A DNA stretch of 64,000 bases from Chrysomallon squamiferum (Eukaryota; Mollusca; Gastropoda; Neomphalida; Peltospiridae), in NCBI GenBank assembly GCA_012295275.1, contig CM022672.1:24972430-25036429 (forward strand), read 5' to 3'. Below are positions 12,900 to 24,928 of the stretch, piece after piece (within the stretch, counting starts at the first letter, position 1; each line of letters opens with the position of its first letter). The position numbers and the translations under genes were made by a program. The notes beneath the pieces are model-generated. The model was not told the origin of the DNA. It saw only the letters and a program-made list of their open reading frames with translations, and did no database searches.

Positions 12900-13850
12900 A
12901 AACAACAAAACAAAAAACTGCAAAATGCCTTCAACCTGAATCTACCGAATTTTAAAAGCATGATAACACAGATTTAAAAAGAAAGACTAAGGGCTAAAAA
13001 TATCCACCATTTGGAATATTTCATTCATAAAACAACAGACGACATACACACCATTTATCAGTTTTACAAATAATTTCAACAGATGACAAAACCTGGATAT
13101 TCAGTGGACCGAATCGACCTAGTTTTCCGAGTCGTCACGGACAGTGTTATACAAGATCGGCTGTAACTATATAAAATTAGAAGCAGTCGAGCCGAATAAC
13201 GTATATTTCGGCCGACAAAAGAAAGGAACAATTCGTCATTCTCTGCGGGTCGTGGATTTCATTTACATACCCAGTGTCATTACGCCACAACTCTGGCAAT
13301 CAAAACACGCGATGACATTCAGTTATTTTGAAAGGTCGTAAAAAAGATAGTTTAATTTACCATGCAGTAACTTTAAAAATGTGAAGAACAATTTTTTATT
13401 CGAATTTTTGAGGATTTTCTTTTTTCTTAAACAAACTAGTGTATAAATTTTCAAACTGCTGATGAAAAATAATTATTTGCCAGGGTAATGCAACATATGT
13501 AATATATAATATAATATAATATAATACAAACATAATTTTATTGTAAGTGATATATATCCCATATATCCAGTCTATCTCAGTCCTTTCCCTGTTAACACTT
13601 TCATGAAACAGACATCAGTCATTTCAACAACAAAAAATAAATTAATATAATAAAGAATTGGAGAACTTGCAGGTCTTTCCATATCCGCTAATAATTAACT
13701 GCCAAGCAAGTAATTGATGCCACTGTTAAGTATGAGAGAGAGATGCATGTGTGTGTGTGTTACGTGTGTGTGTTTGTTTTCGTGTTATGCTGTCAATGCA
13801 TGACTTGTCAATGCATTACATTAAAAACAATAATAAATAAATGAAAATCA
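12900..13850. other. Repeat-poor stretch, no gene recognised
   Basis: The part at 13.09-13.33 kb is CpG-bearing and free of simple repeats, with a 65-codon open frame (13144-13341) of no recognisable family. It could be a conserved non-coding element. The remainder is AT-rich. Confidence 0.4.
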
Positions 13851-13856
13851 TTTTAA

Positions 13857-13934
13857 TATAATAATAATAATAATGATGAAATAATAATAATAATTTTAAT
13901 AATAATAATAATAATAATAATGATAATAATAATA

Positions 13935-13981
<47 letters not shown>
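13857..13981. repeat. Converging (AAT)n and (ATT)n arrays
   Basis: AAT units, twice interrupted by GAT, switch near 13937 to about 14 pure ATT units, forming a large self-complementary palindrome. Confidence 0.95.
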
Positions 13982-14705
13982 AATATTATTGTAAAGAAAA
14001 AACTAAATAAATAAATAAACAAATAAACAACGGTTCTGCGTTTTCATTTTCTTTTCTTCTTTTTTTTCCCCTCTTTTTTTTCCCTTTTTTTTTTTTTTTT
14101 TTTCGCCAGTGCAGATTGAACATTTTACGTTGTTTTTTGCGTTGCTTCTTATCCAGCGACAAAGAAGCACACGCCTGAATGACGCTAAATCCTGCGAGCG
14201 CTTGTCCCGATAAACTGATTTGGTCTTAACGTTAATAGGATAACGTACAAACCAATGAATGAAATACACTGAAAATTCAATGTCTTTATAATAACTGGAA
14301 CGAATTATCACTGACTGCATGCATTCACTCGCATTTAAGCTTCTTATGTCAAGTTATGTATAAAACATTGTATATGAATTGTCAGGTTGAATTTCCCCTG
14401 GTTGTAAAGCTTTTAAATGCGAAAATGTTTACTTTAACCTTATTTATTTTCGTTTTTGTTAGTGTTTCAGAGAATTCATTTTTGATTTATATTTTATGTT
14501 TATTTTCGTTTTATCGTATTACTTCTATTTGATTTTGTTTAATTTAATTTTTGTTCAGTATTCTTTTTTTTTCTTTATATCTCATCTTTATTTTTGTTTT
14601 ATGTTATTATTTTAATTAAGTTTTAGTTAAGTTCAGTTTTTGCTTAGGTTGTCTTAATATTTTACTTACTTTAGTTTAGCTTAGTTTAATTATTTGATTA
14701 TTTGC

Positions 14706-14708
<3 letters not shown>

Positions 14709-14782
<74 letters not shown>
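14709..14782. repeat. (AC)37 array
   Basis: 74 bp of uninterrupted AC. Confidence 0.98.
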
Positions 14783-14784
<2 letters not shown>

Positions 14785-15008
14785 ACTACCATACATACAG
14801 ACACATAAATATAAAAAAAACTTCTTTTTTTTGGCGAGGACTATTAGTAATTATCTTCTTTTCTATTTCTTCAATCTCTCCTTATTTTTTTTTTTTTTTC
14901 TTCTTCGTTTTCTGTTTCTATTCGCAATCATCCTTCATTATCATCATCATCTTCTTCTTCTTCTTCTTCTTATTTTTTTTCCTCCTCTACACAAACTCTG
15001 CATGAAGC

Positions 15009-15147
15009 TGCGGTTAAGGATGGTCCCCAGCTAAACCACAAGTATTTACATGTGACAGACTTCAAGTCCGCTTCTGAACCCTGATTACGAGGGATCGCGC
15101 AGAAACTGTCAGTGGGCTTCTTTAATGTGTCTGTGCGGTTAACCACG
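15009..15147. promoter_or_regulatory. Cluster of four RUNX-like motifs
   Basis: TGCGGTTA (15009), AAACCACA (15033), TGCGGTT (15134) and TAACCACG (15140) lie within 140 bp of a CpG-containing, repeat-free island (about 15.0-15.26 kb). The last two form a back-to-back pair. Motif matches only. Confidence 0.3.
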
Positions 15148-15552
15148 AACAGGCGGACAGGTGTGTTGATTTGTCGTGTTTGTGGCTGCACTGCACGTAA
15201 ACGTGAATTTGTTAAAGTAAGCATCGATTCGTAATCGTTACAGAAACACGTAGCCATTTCAGCAACTATGAACTAACTGTTTTATGGGTTCTTTTTATGG
15301 CTTTTTTTTTTTTTAATTTATTTTTATTATTTATTTATTGTTATTATTATTTTTTTTTTTTTTTTTCCCAGTTGGTTTTATACATATGCATAAAGCATAA
15401 ATTTATATTTTCATTAACATATACAGTCATGCACACTCACATTCGAACATATGCATACATCAATGTGTGTGAATGTGTGTGTGAGTGTATATATATATAT
15501 ATAAGTGTGTATACATCTCACTTTTTCTCTCTTATATAGATGTATGTATATG

Positions 15553-15557
<5 letters not shown>

Positions 15558-15602
<45 letters not shown>
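15558..15602. repeat. (AG)22 array
   Basis: 45 bp of pure AG, opposite in orientation to most of the TC arrays here. Confidence 0.97.
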
Positions 15603-15612
<10 letters not shown>

Positions 15613-16215
15613 CCTTAATTCACATTTTCGACATGCTTTTATTCATGCAAATGTACAGATATACATACATTCTTCGATCTCAGTAAGGAAAAATGATGCC
15701 GTCAACTCCATTTTGTAAAGAATTAATGTGTTTAAAATAAGCAGAATAAATTTTAATTACAATTATTTGTTTTTCATTCTTTCTTAAGTCATTCAAAACG
15801 TAAAGGTAATACGTTAAAACACGCCTAGCAGTTTTGAAAAAGAAATAATCAGGAGGAAACGATAGGAAGAAAAGAAGAAGAAAGAAAGAATGGTAAAAGG
15901 AGAAAGAAAGAAAGAATGTTTGATAAGCCTACAGGTCATTTAATTGCTCTAAATGTTTTGTTTTTAATGAAATGACATAATAATTCATCATCTTCAAAAA
16001 AAAAAATTAAATAAAATAAAAAATTAAAAAACAATTCTCTAAAACCTTGGCTGTTTGAAAATTGCAAATGGCAGATAATTATGACGATATCTTGTTTCTT
16101 TTTTGTGTGAATTAATATAAAACAAAAATAATTCGTTTAATGTGGCTTCCGTTCAACGAAAAATAACGTTAATTATGGTTTTCTTCTTTCAGTTTAGTTT
16201 ATTTCTACTTTATTA

Positions 16216-16402
16216 TTATTATTATTATTCTTATTATTATTATTATTATTATTATTCCTACTAATATTATTATAGGTGGTGGTGGTGTTATTATTACTAC
16301 TAACTACTATCATTATTATTGTTGTAGTCATCGTTGTTGTTTGTATTATTACTACTACTACTACTACTACTACTACTGTTGTTGTTGTTGTTGTTGTTGT
16401 TG
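16216..16402. repeat. TTA, ACT and GTT triplet block
   Basis: (TTA)n at 16216-16256, (ACT)9 at 16350-16376 and (GTT)n at 16377-16402, with mixed triplets between. Confidence 0.9.
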
Positions 16403-17579
16403 TGGTTGGTGTTGTTTCAGATTTACCATGTCCTTAAACTAAAATAAATATAATCAGTAAATTTTCTCTCCAAGTGAAAAGCGATTATGGAAAATTAAAG
16501 TGCTTTGCTTTCTTGTTAAACACTTACATTTTCAAGTAAACACTTTGATATATTTACATTCATATAGACATGCATCCTCGAACACTCATTTATATATAAT
16601 TACATACATGCCTATGTAATTATTTTTAATTATTCTTAATTAATTTAATTTTGAAAATCTTCTTTTAAATTTTTTATTTTTTTTTTTTTTTTTACCTCAC
16701 ATGTGCATGCGTCTGTAATTATGCATGTGTACATATGCGTTCGAGTTTCGTAAGTATGTGCGTGTGCATACGTTATTATGTGTTATCGATTTGTGTGCAT
16801 GTGTTCTGTATTTTATGTAGTCGTTTATTCTTTGTTCCGTTACTTTTATTTTTTTAATTTTTCAGACCCCCCCCCACCGCATCAACGCCCAACAGATGAT
16901 TTTTCTATGGGAAATAAATATTATTTTTTGTTTAAAAATTAAACTGCCATTTTTAAACTAGTAGGCTTTTTTGTGCGTGTGAACAACGCCTCCAAAATCC
17001 CCAACAACTGTCACCCATTTCATCATTAATATTTACGACCCATGGGCGGAGCGAACTTTTTTTTTCCGTTTTCTCTGTATCATTTTGAAGAATTGCCAGT
17101 CTTATATTTAGCCCCGCCTATTCATATCCAAATATGGTAATAAGAAAGATGCCCTCGGGTCTTCTATTTCATTTTCACACGCTTGTTGTCTTTTTTTTTC
17201 TTTTTTTTTTTTTTTTTTTTTTTCATATTTTATTTAATTATTTATTTATTTTTCTTTCTATCCTGTTTGTTTTTGTTTTTTGTTTTTTTTGTTTTTTGCT
17301 GTTTTGTCTTGTAACCCTGTTTAACAATAAACTTAAAAGTGAAAAAAAAAAAAAAAAGAAGAAGAGGAAGAAGAAGAGTTAAATTTACATAGCTTTCAAT
17401 AACCACAAAACTTTTCGCGTTTAACAGAAAGTCTAGAAATATTTTTGCATTGGTATCCCGCGGACAAAAACAGCATCTTGCGGCTTTCAATAAACGTGCC
17501 AAACGAAGCTGTTTTTTTTTTTTTCTTCTTCTTCTTCTTCTTCTTCTTCTAGTTCTCCTTCTATTTTTCAAGCGTTGCG

Positions 17580-18007
17580 TTTCATTATGCCCGTTGCGTT
17601 TCTTTTGCTCGCTAGCACATACTGACTCGGGGTCCTCGAGTACGCGCAGCCGCGCGCGGTCAGCCAGTATTTTCTGGGCTTTGTACTTAGTAGACCCCTG
17701 AAGTAACTTGAGCTGTGCCGAAAGAAAAAAAAAAAAAAAAAAAAATCCAATCTCATTTCGACAAGCTGAATCCCTCCGCAGTAGAAAATGAAATTGGCAA
17801 AGGCCGTGGTGGCAGTCTTCCCAACAAACAGCGAGATGAATTTTACACGATTGCTGTGTGAAAAATGTTAATAAATCTCTCTCAATCGATCCAGTTTCGC
17901 TATTTGTCTGGTAATGGCTAGCGTTGCGAAAGCGAGGCTACGCACCGAGTAACCCAGAGCGCCCCCCTGCGGTCACAAATGGTACGATTCTAGCTTGGAC
18001 TTAACCG
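17580..18007 (+). promoter_or_regulatory. CpG-rich patch, putative promoter and 5' UTR of distal exon
   Basis: CpG is scarce in most of the window but dense here, for example CTCGAGTACGCGCAGCCGCG near 17635-17655, and again at 17925-17975. No TATA box is evident. An A tract at 17725-17745 interrupts it. The patch ends at the ATG of the 18008 exon. A GC-box-like GGGCGG (17044-17049) and a perfect CArG box CCAAATATGG (17128-17137) lie about 0.9 kb upstream of that ATG. Confidence 0.4.
17956..17974 (-). promoter_or_regulatory. CTCF-like motif
   Basis: The + strand reads AGAGCGCCCCCCTGCGGTC. Its complement, GACCGCAGGGGGGCGCTCT, is close to the deeply conserved CTCF consensus (CCAGCAGGGGGCGCT) with one extra G. 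It lies 34 bp before the distal ATG. Confidence 0.35.
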
Positions 18008-18149
18008 ATGAACCCTTATTCAGACCGCAAACTGTTCGGAAAAAGCTTGTCATCTTCCAAAACGGCCGAAAATACGAGAATGGTTGCCAATTTCCACCCA
18101 CGGCAGACGGAAAGCACGCTGAATGGGCTTTACATACCAAGTATCACAG
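18008..18149 (+). CDS. Candidate distal alternative first coding exon, possibly of RXR
   Basis: ATG at 18008 opens 47 codons plus one base, starting MNPYSDRKLFGKSLSSSK and ending STLNGLYIPSIT. A donor follows (ATCACAG|GTAGGC, GT at 18150). An in-frame TAA lies two codons upstream of the ATG. The exon is much more GC-rich than its surroundings and sits just downstream of a CpG-rich patch. It ends in phase 1, the phase needed by RXR exon 2, and would read ...YIPSIT-DTLDGS. A second ATG at codon 25 has the better Kozak context (A at -3, G at +4). The peptide has no signal sequence or membrane segment and I do not recognise it. It could instead be the first exon of another gene whose remaining exons lie elsewhere. 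That it is an exon is fairly well supported; that it belongs to RXR is inference. Confidence 0.5.
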
Positions 18150-18924
18150 GTAGGCAATGCATGTCAGACGTTGTTTTCATTTCTTGTTTACACCGCCGCT
18201 ATGTTTACTTGTTTCGTTGAATTTTCTCATTCTTTTCAATTGACCCAGTTTGAATAAAGTGTGTACGCGTGTGATTGTATTTGCCGCACACACACACTCG
18301 CCGGAGAAAGTTAAATAATTGAAACTATGTGAATCTGAGAGAATTTGCGTAATTCCATGTGTTCATTCAACATTTAAAACAAACAGGAACGGCGAGAGAA
18401 ATACGAAAGCGAGAGAGCGGTGGTGAAATAAAGTTTTTAAAACTACCGTGATTAATTTTTGAATGGTAGAAAAATTTAAAAATATTTTAAATACAAATAA
18501 TTTTACCTTCATATTATAATTTTTTAATATCAAAACTGGGAAGAAATTTTTTTTTTTTTTTTTTTTAAAAAGAGACGATTTTTTTTTTCTCGGGAGGTTT
18601 TTAAAACAAAATGTCAAAGATGGAAATAATTTCTTTCAGAGTTTTATTTATTTATAATTAATTTATTTATATATCCCAGTGGCGTATTTATATAAAATAA
18701 AAATAAAAATTATAATGTTGTATTCATATTATTACTTTTGCATTTGTCAACTACGTTTTGATGGCTTTCCTATTATACATTCAGTTTATGATTATAACTG
18801 GAAGTAACGCTTCTGTATTTATGCCGAATCAGTGTTGTTTTAAATAGTATTTTTTATTTCATATTTGGAAACAGAAATTTACTTTTGATAAAGAAATTAC
18901 TTTACTTAGTCGACATTATTGCTA

Positions 18925-18928
<4 letters not shown>

Positions 18929-18978
<50 letters not shown>

Positions 18979-19031
18979 CGTCAGTAATTATCTATAAATC
19001 GTTATTTTTCTTCTCTTTTTATTTCGCTTAA

Positions 19032-19062
<31 letters not shown>
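18929..19062. repeat. (TTA)16 and (AAT)10 arrays
   Basis: (TTA)n at 18929-18978 and (AAT)n at 19033-19062, about 55 bp apart in opposite sense. Confidence 0.95.
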
Positions 19063-19064
<2 letters not shown>

Positions 19065-19551
19065 TAAATTTATTATTATTATAAAATGTTCTCATATATC
19101 AAATTATAATAACAAGCTTTCATCAACTTTCTTTTCTTAACTTCTATTTTTTTTTTTTGTGAAGTCATGAAAGTACACACACAATCAGAGTCTTTTTTCT
19201 TTTTTTTTTTTTTTTTTTCCTTTCATTTTCCGTTCTTTTATTTCTTCTGTCTCCTATTACACTTTATATTTCAATCTACTGACGATATGCAAATTAAATA
19301 AAACGCTCTGCGTTCCGCGTTCAAGTCCAGAAATATCTCCTTGCTGTACAGAAGGTGTTACAAGATGTAAATTTTAGTCCCAAATTTCCTGGAGTCGACG
19401 TCTCTTTCATCCATTCGACACGTACGACGTCGTTGTTGTCGGTGTTTCAAATCACGACGGTCTCTTGGTATTTCCGCGTTTTTGAAACCAGGTTTCACAA
19501 GTGTTTGCAATTAACTTAACTGTTCAAGTAATTCGTTTAAAAGTTTGATGT

Positions 19552-19552
<1 letters not shown>

Positions 19553-19644
<92 letters not shown>
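19553..19644. repeat. (CT)46 array
   Basis: 92 bp of uninterrupted CT. Confidence 0.98.
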
Positions 19645-19647
<3 letters not shown>

Positions 19648-19694
19648 GTTCGCTGCATAAACAAAGTATAACAGCAGTTTCAGCAATTAACTGA

Positions 19695-20300
19695 AAGATA
19701 TTTATTTCCTTTCATCATAAATATATTTAAAGCATTATATTACGAATATATTTCGTCAGCTACATACACAAATAAGATATTTATTTCATATTTAAAGTAC
19801 AAATTTATTTAACACAAATTTTAAAAATATATTTATTTCACACATATATTGATAGCAGTAATATATTTATTTGACCACATATATATTAATAAAATATGTA
19901 AAACTACATACTAACCAAGATATTTAATTAACATAGCCATTAAAATATGGTAAATAAGCATATTTCACAAGTAAGCAAAAATGCCGGGTATCATCTGTTT
20001 TAATGATAGTGGTAAAATGAAATCCAACATCAAAATATGCTTATTTCATATCAACGTTAACCATATATTTGTTTCACATATACATTACAAATATATTTAT
20101 TTCACATATATATTAAAAATATATTTATTTTACACATACCTTAACATGTTTATTTCACATGTATATCTCGCATTATATTAAAAGTATATTCATTTCACAT
20201 AATCGTTAGAAAATGTATACATTACAATATATTTATTTTATACCTCCGTCAACAATTTATTTGTTTCATTCAAACATTAAAAATCTATTTTTTCTCGGCT
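19695..20300. repeat. Diverged AT-rich tandem array (ATATTTATTTCACATATAT-like unit)
   Basis: A motif close to AAATATATTTATTTCACATA recurs more than ten times at irregular 30-45 bp spacing. It is interrupted near 19980-20040 by a segment that also occurs at 24375-24422. Confidence 0.7.
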
Positions 20301-20726
20301 ACAGTAAGATTTTATTAATTTCCTTTCAAAGGCGCTTTTTTACTTTTTTTTTCAGATACCTAATTAGAATTATACCATTTTAAATGTAACATAATTTAGA
20401 ATCTTTAACACTCTCTTTTCACACCGTTAAAAAAAAAAAATATATATAAATAATATAAATAATAATAATAATAAAACTATGTGAATAAGTCTATATTTTG
20501 TTTTAATATTTACTTGGATATGTACTTTTTCTTTAGGAAAACTAAACACAACAGTGTATGAAAGGAAAAAGGTTAACATTCGATAAAGTCTGCCGCACAA
20601 GTCATTGATTTTGTTTTCATATATTTAACAGTTTATCGTTTTTCTGAAAACTGTTGTTTTTGTACTGTCTATAAAAATAATTTATTTTGTACCCAGTTCA
20701 GAAAATCCATTATTCTTTTTCATTTT

Positions 20727-20727
<1 letters not shown>

Positions 20728-20814
<87 letters not shown>
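20728..20814. repeat. (CT)31(AC)12 junction microsatellite
   Basis: A pure CT run to 20790 changes directly into AC with no intervening base. Confidence 0.97.
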
Positions 20815-22827
20815 ATCCCTCTAACAAATCCCTTTTGTTGTAAAGATATATAAAATTCTTTAATAAACGTTTCTTGATATTAATATTTTAATAAATGCAA
20901 AAATATAAATTGCTTTTATGTGTATATCTAATTACGTTCAGTTTGCATTTTTTAAGACCATGTATGCAGACTGAACACAGCTATTCCGCAGTTTTATTTC
21001 AGTCAGGTTTATATCTTCTTTCTTATTAAATTAATAAATTCCAACGACGGTTCAAACGCGATGAGGTGCGATGCTTATCTTACATATTAAATTAATATTG
21101 TGTTATTTAGCATGAATCGGCTCTGAACTTCGTCTGCGGTTTCTCTCTGCATATCATTATGAAAATAAACACATAATTTAAAATAAACAATGGTCAGCGT
21201 AAAAATATTCTTTCCAGGACGCGCCGATAAGAGATACTGTCGTCACGGCCCGCTGCTTGTTTTCGTTACACGGTTCTGGTCATGCTTCTGTGATTGCACA
21301 ATTTATGTTCCTCGAATGAAATAAAAATAAAGATCATTCATGCTGCCAGACTCAATCCATTTAAACGGGATTAAGTTTACGATCGCTGTAACTGCGACGT
21401 TTAGACGTCGGCGACTCCGTTTGAAACGGACGACAATGTGCCTAGGTTACGCGTCAAATTCGCATAACGCAACGCTTACGCAAGTCGTGGGCTTTACGAG
21501 AAAGGTCAGAGAGAGCGTCTTTCAACGCCAATCTTAATTATGTACATATATATATATACACACACACACATATAGATATATGTAAAGAAAACAAAAGAAA
21601 AGCTATTGCGTAATAACTAAAATTATTTAATGTTTGTTAATTTTTTTTTATACACATACACACATATTGTTTTTGTTACTGTTGTTGTTATCTTCATTTT
21701 TTTGTTGCTGTTATTATTTTTATTCTACAAATCGTGGTGACACTGGTTTGTTATATAAGTAGAAAAAAAACCCAACTAGTCTGATATCTTTGTAATCTGT
21801 TTGAATAAGTATTAATGAAGTATTACTGAAATCTAAATAGTTGTGCAAACCTTCTTAAATATTACACTCGTGTATGCGTTCACGCACACACGTACGCCAC
21901 ATAACGTAATACCGTTATGTCAGTGTCGGTAACGCTGACTGTGCGTGGGGCAGTTTGACCAAGAATAACTGGGCCACGATGACCAAAACCATAACGAGAG
22001 AGACTGAGAACGAAGAATGTTTAGTTTTCGCGAGTTGCATTGCTTGTTTAGTAATTGTAACCCGCTTCAGCAAAACTCCTTGTCGACAAGTAATGTTAAA
22101 AGAATATCGCTGCAGAAAAATAAAACTTCCACATTTTGTCAACCTGGTTAGAATAAAAGCAAAAAGTCCGAAGAGTTAGAAAAATTAATCTGATTCCCCC
22201 AGACCTGTTGAGAGACAGACACACAGACAGAGAGGGACTGAAAGAAAGAACAATGGATTTATGTCATAAATATATTTTCATGTATCGAGAGAGATGTAAT
22301 GTGTGTGTGTTTGTGCGTGTGTGTGTGTGTGTGCGTGTGTGTGTGAACTACATTCCACGTGAGTCAGTAAGCCTGCAGCGTTGAAAGATCAGATGTAAAG
22401 GGGAGACACACAATGTTTTTATGTTATATGACTCACAATCTGCCATCTTTAACAACAAAACAAATGAACAGTCTTCACTTCCTAAAAGGGAGAAATAAAA
22501 AAAAAAACGAATTAAAAAAAAAACGAAATAATAACACTTTTACAAAGCTGGCTTATAAATAAATAAATATCTCCCTGCATAACCCCACGAAATAGCCCGA
22601 GGCATCGAGTTTTCTTAAACTGACTCTGAATAGCTTTCTCTTTTTAATTTTTATTTTTCCCTCCCACATTATTTTTTATTTAGAAGACCAGGCGTCAAAT
22701 GCATTAACCATAAAACAGGGAAGTTACGAAGGGGTCGGGTTCTGGTACTCTAACCATGCAATTATTTTAACCTGTTTGCCCGTGTATTGACTCTCTACGT
22801 ATGTTTGTGGCAGCTTTCAAAACGAAG

Positions 22828-22844
22828 CCACAGGGGGTCGCTTC
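22828..22844 (+). promoter_or_regulatory. CTCF-like motif
   Basis: CCACAGGGGGTCGCTTC matches the CTCF core with a T inserted before CGC. It sits in a repeat-poor stretch at 22.68-22.88 kb. Motif match only. Confidence 0.25.
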
Positions 22845-22916
22845 ACGTTAAAGGCAACATTGCATTTATTAAACGATCTACGACAACATCTGGATTCTAA
22901 TGAAATATGTCTCGAG

Positions 22917-22947
<31 letters not shown>

Positions 22948-23021
22948 GTAGATTTTAACTTTTGTGTTGATACAATACCTGATCTTTGATTTAAGGGGAA
23001 AAAAATTCTTAGTCAAAATTT

Positions 23022-23060
<39 letters not shown>

Positions 23061-23144
23061 TTTATTAATTTTCAATATCTTTGTTCCCGTCTTCCTATTT
23101 CCCTTTTTATGTTTTATTTTATGTTTTCTTCTTCTTCATTTTTT

Positions 23145-23176
<32 letters not shown>

Positions 23177-23975
23177 TTTTTTTAATCTAAAACGAAAAAA
23201 CATGTAATTATTCAAATAGATATTTTGAAGTCGAGAAGCAGAAAACTGATCTGGCCCTGTTTTGGAAGATTAATATTATTATTATTCTATCTGTGTTCAT
23301 ACTTTGTCAAAGACGAAATTCAGGCAGTTGTATCATGTATTTAGCGAATAATTTGATAGTTTTTAAATTTTAGTTTCAAGTTTCCTGTTTTTCTTTATAT
23401 AGCAACAATGCTGGACTAAATAAAGTGTTTAAAGAAAACCTCCATTAGGACAATTCTTAAGTTAAATACGAGTTATATATTAACGTTGAACAAACATTTG
23501 TTGCATTCACAGAAAGAGATAGAGAGAGAAAAAGCAACAGCAATACACGTACATACATTACATTACTTTTCGTAATTACATTTATTGTACTTTCCCCCAA
23601 GTAATTATATCTATATTAGGTAAAAGGAAAAAAATCAGAAGTTTTCATCCATTCACATAGAAAATATTAATAGTTTATTAACCAGCTTATTGCTCATTAA
23701 CTGTATAGTTATTCATAATTACTGCATTATAAAAATAACTAAGGACAAAAATAATAGTATTGAATATTAAAGAGGATTCGTATTGTTCACGAAAGGTTTT
23801 TTTTTTTTTTTTTTTTTAGGTTCTTTGTCGAACGGCTTCGGACTTTTGTAAAGATAAATAGTAAATCTATGAAAGCGGAATTATAGTTTTCAAAAAATTA
23901 AAAACGAATTAAGATCCTGTTTTAGTTTACATTATAAATAATGTAATATTTTTTTCCACTCTTTTTTTTTTTAAA

Positions 23976-24095
23976 TTTTAATTTAGGATTATTATTTTTT
24001 TTTTTTTTTTACATACATACATATATATATATGTATGTATGCGTATGTGGATTTATGTAAAAAAAAAAAAAAAAAAAAAGAATCCTAAATTAAAA
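23976..24095. repeat. Snap-back inverted repeat with poly-T/poly-A arms
   Basis: Left arm 23976-24014 (TTTTAATTTAGGATT, then AT-T16, ACAT) is the complement of right arm 24055-24095 (ATGTA-A20, GAATCCTAAATTAAAA). The loop is about 40 bp and itself partly palindromic (ATATATATATGTATGTAT). It can fold into a near-perfect hairpin. Confidence 0.85.
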
Positions 24096-24511
24096 CATAC
24101 ATACATACATACATACATACATATGTAAATACAATTTACCTTTATACGTCCTTATGTACGAACGTATTACAAACAAGTTTTTACACACACACACACACAT
24201 GTATTCATTTAGAAAATATGAATAATTCCATGTATATAATATTAATTGCTACTACATTACCCATCTCGCTGTCTGGCTCACTTTGCTCAGACGTATATGC
24301 AATGTCTCCGGCTATTGGTGCGATGAAATTATTATCAACAAAATATAGCTGTAGGCAAAGATAGCACAGTTTTCTTATCTGTTTTAACAGTGATAAAATG
24401 AAATTTAACATTAACAAAATCATTAATTTAGCGATTCCTAAAAGCAGCTTACAATAAGTCACGTAAGCCTAGACTTGCTGTTTCAAAGCCATTTCAGTTA
24501 ATGTAATATAT

Positions 24512-24512
24512 G

Positions 24513-24571
<59 letters not shown>

Positions 24572-24580
24572 TATAGTAGT
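24512..24580. repeat. (GTA)19 array
   Basis: 58 bp of pure GTA followed by imperfect units. Confidence 0.97.
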
Positions 24581-24860
24581 ACTAATAGTAATATTATCAT
24601 CAACTTATTCATCACCATCGACTTAAAACCAAAAATTATGGAATAATATAAATCAAATTAAATTGTACAGTAAAGATATACCTAAAATCGTCTTCAAATT
24701 AAATACATTTGACTTAATATTTGTAAAGAAATAAATTTAAAATTTAAGAATAATACTAATACACTTTATAAACAGATAAATCACGGGAGAAAAAGATTAT
24801 TATTAATAAGATACAGAAAGTGAACATAGTATAACGATAGTAGTAATAATAATTAATTTG

Positions 24861-24927
<67 letters not shown>
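24861..24927. repeat. (TAA)22 array
   Basis: 67 bp of pure TAA followed by imperfect AGTAATAAT units. Confidence 0.97.

Positions 24928-24928
<1 letters not shown>

Noticed and set aside
14970-15257. 95-codon minus-strand frame in a GC-richer island
   Set aside because: No recognisable domain, and it starts from a poly-CTT tract. A regulatory island explains the composition better.
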